From: Chryseobacterium sp.
GTDB taxonomy: Bacteria; Bacteroidota; Bacteroidia; Flavobacteriales; Weeksellaceae
Direction: 5' to 3'
Length of the DNA: 64,000 nt
Assembly: GCF_008014695.1 (NCBI RefSeq)
Contig: NZ_VOXE01000003.1
Coordinates: 248,001-312,000 of the forward strand
Position 1 is the stretch's first letter; each line of letters begins with the position of its first letter. Positions 61,952 to 64,000 of this stretch are shown here, piece after piece. The notes under the pieces are model-generated. The model had not been told where the DNA came from, did not search any database, and saw only the letters and a list, made by a program, of their open reading frames with translations. The translations under genes were made by a program, and so were the position numbers.

Positions 61952-62218
61952 ATGAAAAAATCAATTTTTATCGCAGCTGCATTTGCAGCCGTAACGCTTA
62001 TCTCATGTAAGAAAACAGAAACTACAGCAACTGACGTTAATGCAGATTCTACTGCATCTGTAGTGGTAGTTGACAATGACTCTCTTCCTATCGTATCAGA
62101 CTCCAGCACAGTTGGTAAGGCGATGAATGCAACAGGAGAAGCCGTTGAAGACGGAGCTGCTGCTGTTAAAGACGGAGCAAAAGATGCTACAGACGGTGAT
62201 GGAGATATTACAAAATAA
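61952..62218 (+). CDS. Small lipoprotein (copy 2)
   Basis: An 88-residue protein; the start at 61952 gives MKKSIFIAAAFAAVTLISC (Cys19), nearly the same signal peptide as copy 1, while an upstream start would lie over the promoter. The tail is rich in Ala, Asp, Thr and Val with AVEDGAAAVKDGAKDATDGDGD, a repeat-like acidic end. It is probably a duplicate of copy 1 that has since diverged. Function unknown. Confidence 0.7.
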   Translation: MKKSIFIAAAFAAVTLISCKKTETTATDVNADSTASVVVVDNDSLPIVSDSSTVGKAMNATGEAVEDGAAAVKDGAKDATDGDGDITK

Positions 62219-62242
62219 TCATCCTGTTTCGCAAATGATTTT

Positions 62243-62274
62243 AAAGTCTTCCTCCGGGGAGACTTTTTTTATTC
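62243..62274 (+). terminator. Terminator after small lipoprotein 2
   Basis: AAAGTCTTCC and GGGGAGACTTT pair with one T-G pair around TCC, followed by a T tract. Confidence 0.75.
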
Positions 62275-62460
62275 GTCGGCCAGCCTATCCCGATCATTCC
62301 TTTGCCGTAGGAGGTTCTGCTGTCCTATTACAAGAATCTTTTGATTTCCACTAAATTTTTCCCGAAAAAATAACGTTGGATGCCGCACATTTTCATCCTG
62401 CCAAAAGACGCCCTGTTTCTCAAATTTTCATAACTTTACCCTCCTATAAGCAAAGCTCAA

Positions 62461-64000
62461 TGCGCCATAAAATTCTCAACCTAAACCCTGATTTCTCCCT
62501 GCAATACGAAGAAATGCTCCCTTATTTTTTTGAAAAAGACGGGCTGGAAATGAAATCTTCCTATACCGACAAAGACTCAAAAAAGCTCACCGATAAACAG
62601 TATTCTGCCGGAGTTGCTCCCTTTTTAAGAGGGCCGTATTCCACCATGTATGTTCAGAAACCCTGGACCATACGCCAGTATGCCGGTTTTTCTACAGCCG
62701 AAGAGTCCAATGCCTTCTATAGGAGAAATTTAGCCGCCGGACAGAAAGGTTTGTCAGTAGCTTTCGATTTGGCAACGCATCGCGGCTACGATTCGGATCA
62801 TCCGAGAGTGGTTGGCGATGTCGGAAAAGCCGGAGTTGCCATTGATTCCATTGAGGATATGAAGATCCTTTTCGACCAGATTCCGTTGGATGAGATATCG
62901 GTTTCTATGACGATGAATGGTGCGGTGTTGCCGGTGCTGGCATTTTACATTGTGGCTGCCGAAGAGCAGGGCGTTTCTCAGGACAAACTTTCCGGAACCA
63001 TACAGAACGATATCCTGAAGGAATTCATGGTGCGGAACACCTATATCTATCCGCCAACCCCTTCCATGAAGATCATTGCCGATATCTTTGAGTACACGGC
63101 CAACCATATTCCCAAATTCAACTCCATCTCCATCTCCGGCTACCACATGCAGGAAGCCGGTGCCACACCCGTTCTGGAGATGGCTTACACCCTTGCCGAC
63201 GGCCTGGAGTATGTGCGCACAGGCATGAAAGCCGGAATGAAAGTGGATGATTTTGCACCGCGACTGTCCTTTTTTTGGGCAGTGGGGATGAATCATTTCA
63301 TGGAAATTGCGAAGATGAGGGCCGCGCGCTACATCTGGGCCGATCTGTTGGCACAATTCAGTCCGCAAAATCAGAAATCTTTGGCGCTGAGGACGCACTC
63401 TCAAACTTCAGGCTGGAGTTTGACGGAGCAGGAGCCCTTTAATAACATCACAAGAACGGCAATTGAAGCGCTGTCGGCAGCACTTGGCGGAACGCAGTCA
63501 CTGCATACAAACGCACTTGACGAGGCGATTGCGTTGCCAACCGATTATTCGGCCAAAATTGCAAGAAATACACAGATCATCCTTCAGCAGGAAAGCGGCA
63601 TCTGCGACGTGGTAGATCCCATGGGCGGCAGCCATCTTGTGGAAAGCCTGACCCAACTGATGATTGATGAAGCCATGAAATTCATCGATGAGGTGGAGAA
63701 GGAAGGCGGCATGACCAAAGCCATTGAAGCCGGCATCCCGAAGATGAGGATCGAGGAGGCCGCCGCGAAAAAGCAGGCGAAGATCGACAGTGGCGAAGAA
63801 TTCATCATTGGCGTGAATTCATTTAAGTCCACACAGAAGCAAATGGAACTCGAAATTTTGGATATCGACAATTCCGAAGTACGCAGAAAGCAGATTGAAA
63901 GACTCAACCAGATAAAAGCCAGCAGAAATGCAGAACAAGTATCGGAGATTTTAGAGAGACTGAAGACAGCCGCCAAAACAGGCGAGGGCAACCTTCTCGA
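62461..64000 (+). CDS. scpA: Methylmalonyl-CoA mutase large subunit (3' end outside window)
   Basis: The first 513 residues of a B12-dependent mutase converting (R)-methylmalonyl-CoA to succinyl-CoA; the frame is open to the right edge. The TIM-barrel motifs are clear: [66 protein letters not shown] and [17 protein letters not shown]. The B12-binding domain should lie beyond the window. The start at 62461 is an ATG close to the expected N-terminus. No partner subunit gene is seen upstream. Confidence 0.95.

Noticed and set aside
62754-63404. Open minus-strand frame of 216 codons
   Set aside because: Antisense to methylmalonyl-CoA mutase, whose motifs are unmistakable on the plus strand.

Overview
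The window looks like chromosomal core DNA of a Bacteroidota flavobacterium, most likely the Chryseobacterium/Kaistella group (Weeksellaceae). Supporting signs are start codons without Shine-Dalgarno sequences, several TAnnTTTG promoter elements, a type IX secretion (T9SS) type B sorting domain, an AccD without its zinc-ribbon cysteines, a phylum-type EF-G paralogue, SpmA-SpmB and DUF5687 proteins, and a TonB-dependent receptor with a carboxypeptidase-like N-terminal domain. I see no insertion sequence, prophage, CRISPR array or plasmid function.

Layout. 1-3707: end of an acidic protein, an unusual Mur ligase, rsmI and fabG, closed by a terminator. 3773-5596: a tight ABC ATPase/membrane protein/thioredoxin cassette. 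5607-9842: minus-strand small genes (GNAT, a secreted protein, guaC, VOC, a lipoprotein, a membrane protein, YjbR-like). 9843-10264: the only gene-free stretch over 300 bases, holding an 11-bp tandem repeat and a second degenerate repeat. 10265-13854: surE, a tail-specific protease and sodC. 14008-17390: a TonB-dependent receptor and two small exported proteins. 17394-24368: mutS, a SpoU methylase, CBS protein plus nadK, fbaA and accD. 24422-29409: a protein with HALW and DLHNN motifs, the EF-G paralogue, and an SpmA-SpmB fusion with two small partners. 29412-31370: exbB-exbD-tonB. 31581-34006: an acidic protein and a DUF885 lipoprotein. 34184-36802: a four-PAS histidine kinase with a receiver-only partner. 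36803-42149: nth, bcp, GNAT, a secreted protein, manC, an SprT-like protein and a TolC-like channel. 42248-46430: folC, tRNA-Val, glycosyltransferases and sufE. 46588-49107: clpC. 49249-54208: a LytS-type kinase with a C-terminal 2TM domain, two free 2TM proteins, a LytTR regulator, and a DUF5687/ATPase transporter. 54294-57376: two unrelated fumarases, divergent. 57498-64000: a small membrane protein, a T9SS lectin-like protein, prfA, two duplicated lipoproteins and the start of methylmalonyl-CoA mutase.

Most genes are housekeeping: cell wall, fatty acid, nucleotide and folate metabolism, repair, translation and energy-coupled outer-membrane transport. The least-explained parts are the 2TM/LytS/LytTR module with its neighbouring transporter, the ABC-thioredoxin cassette, the EF-G paralogue that lacks the catalytic histidine, and the repeats before surE. 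None of these is proven to be a new system. They are the best candidates in an otherwise ordinary window.
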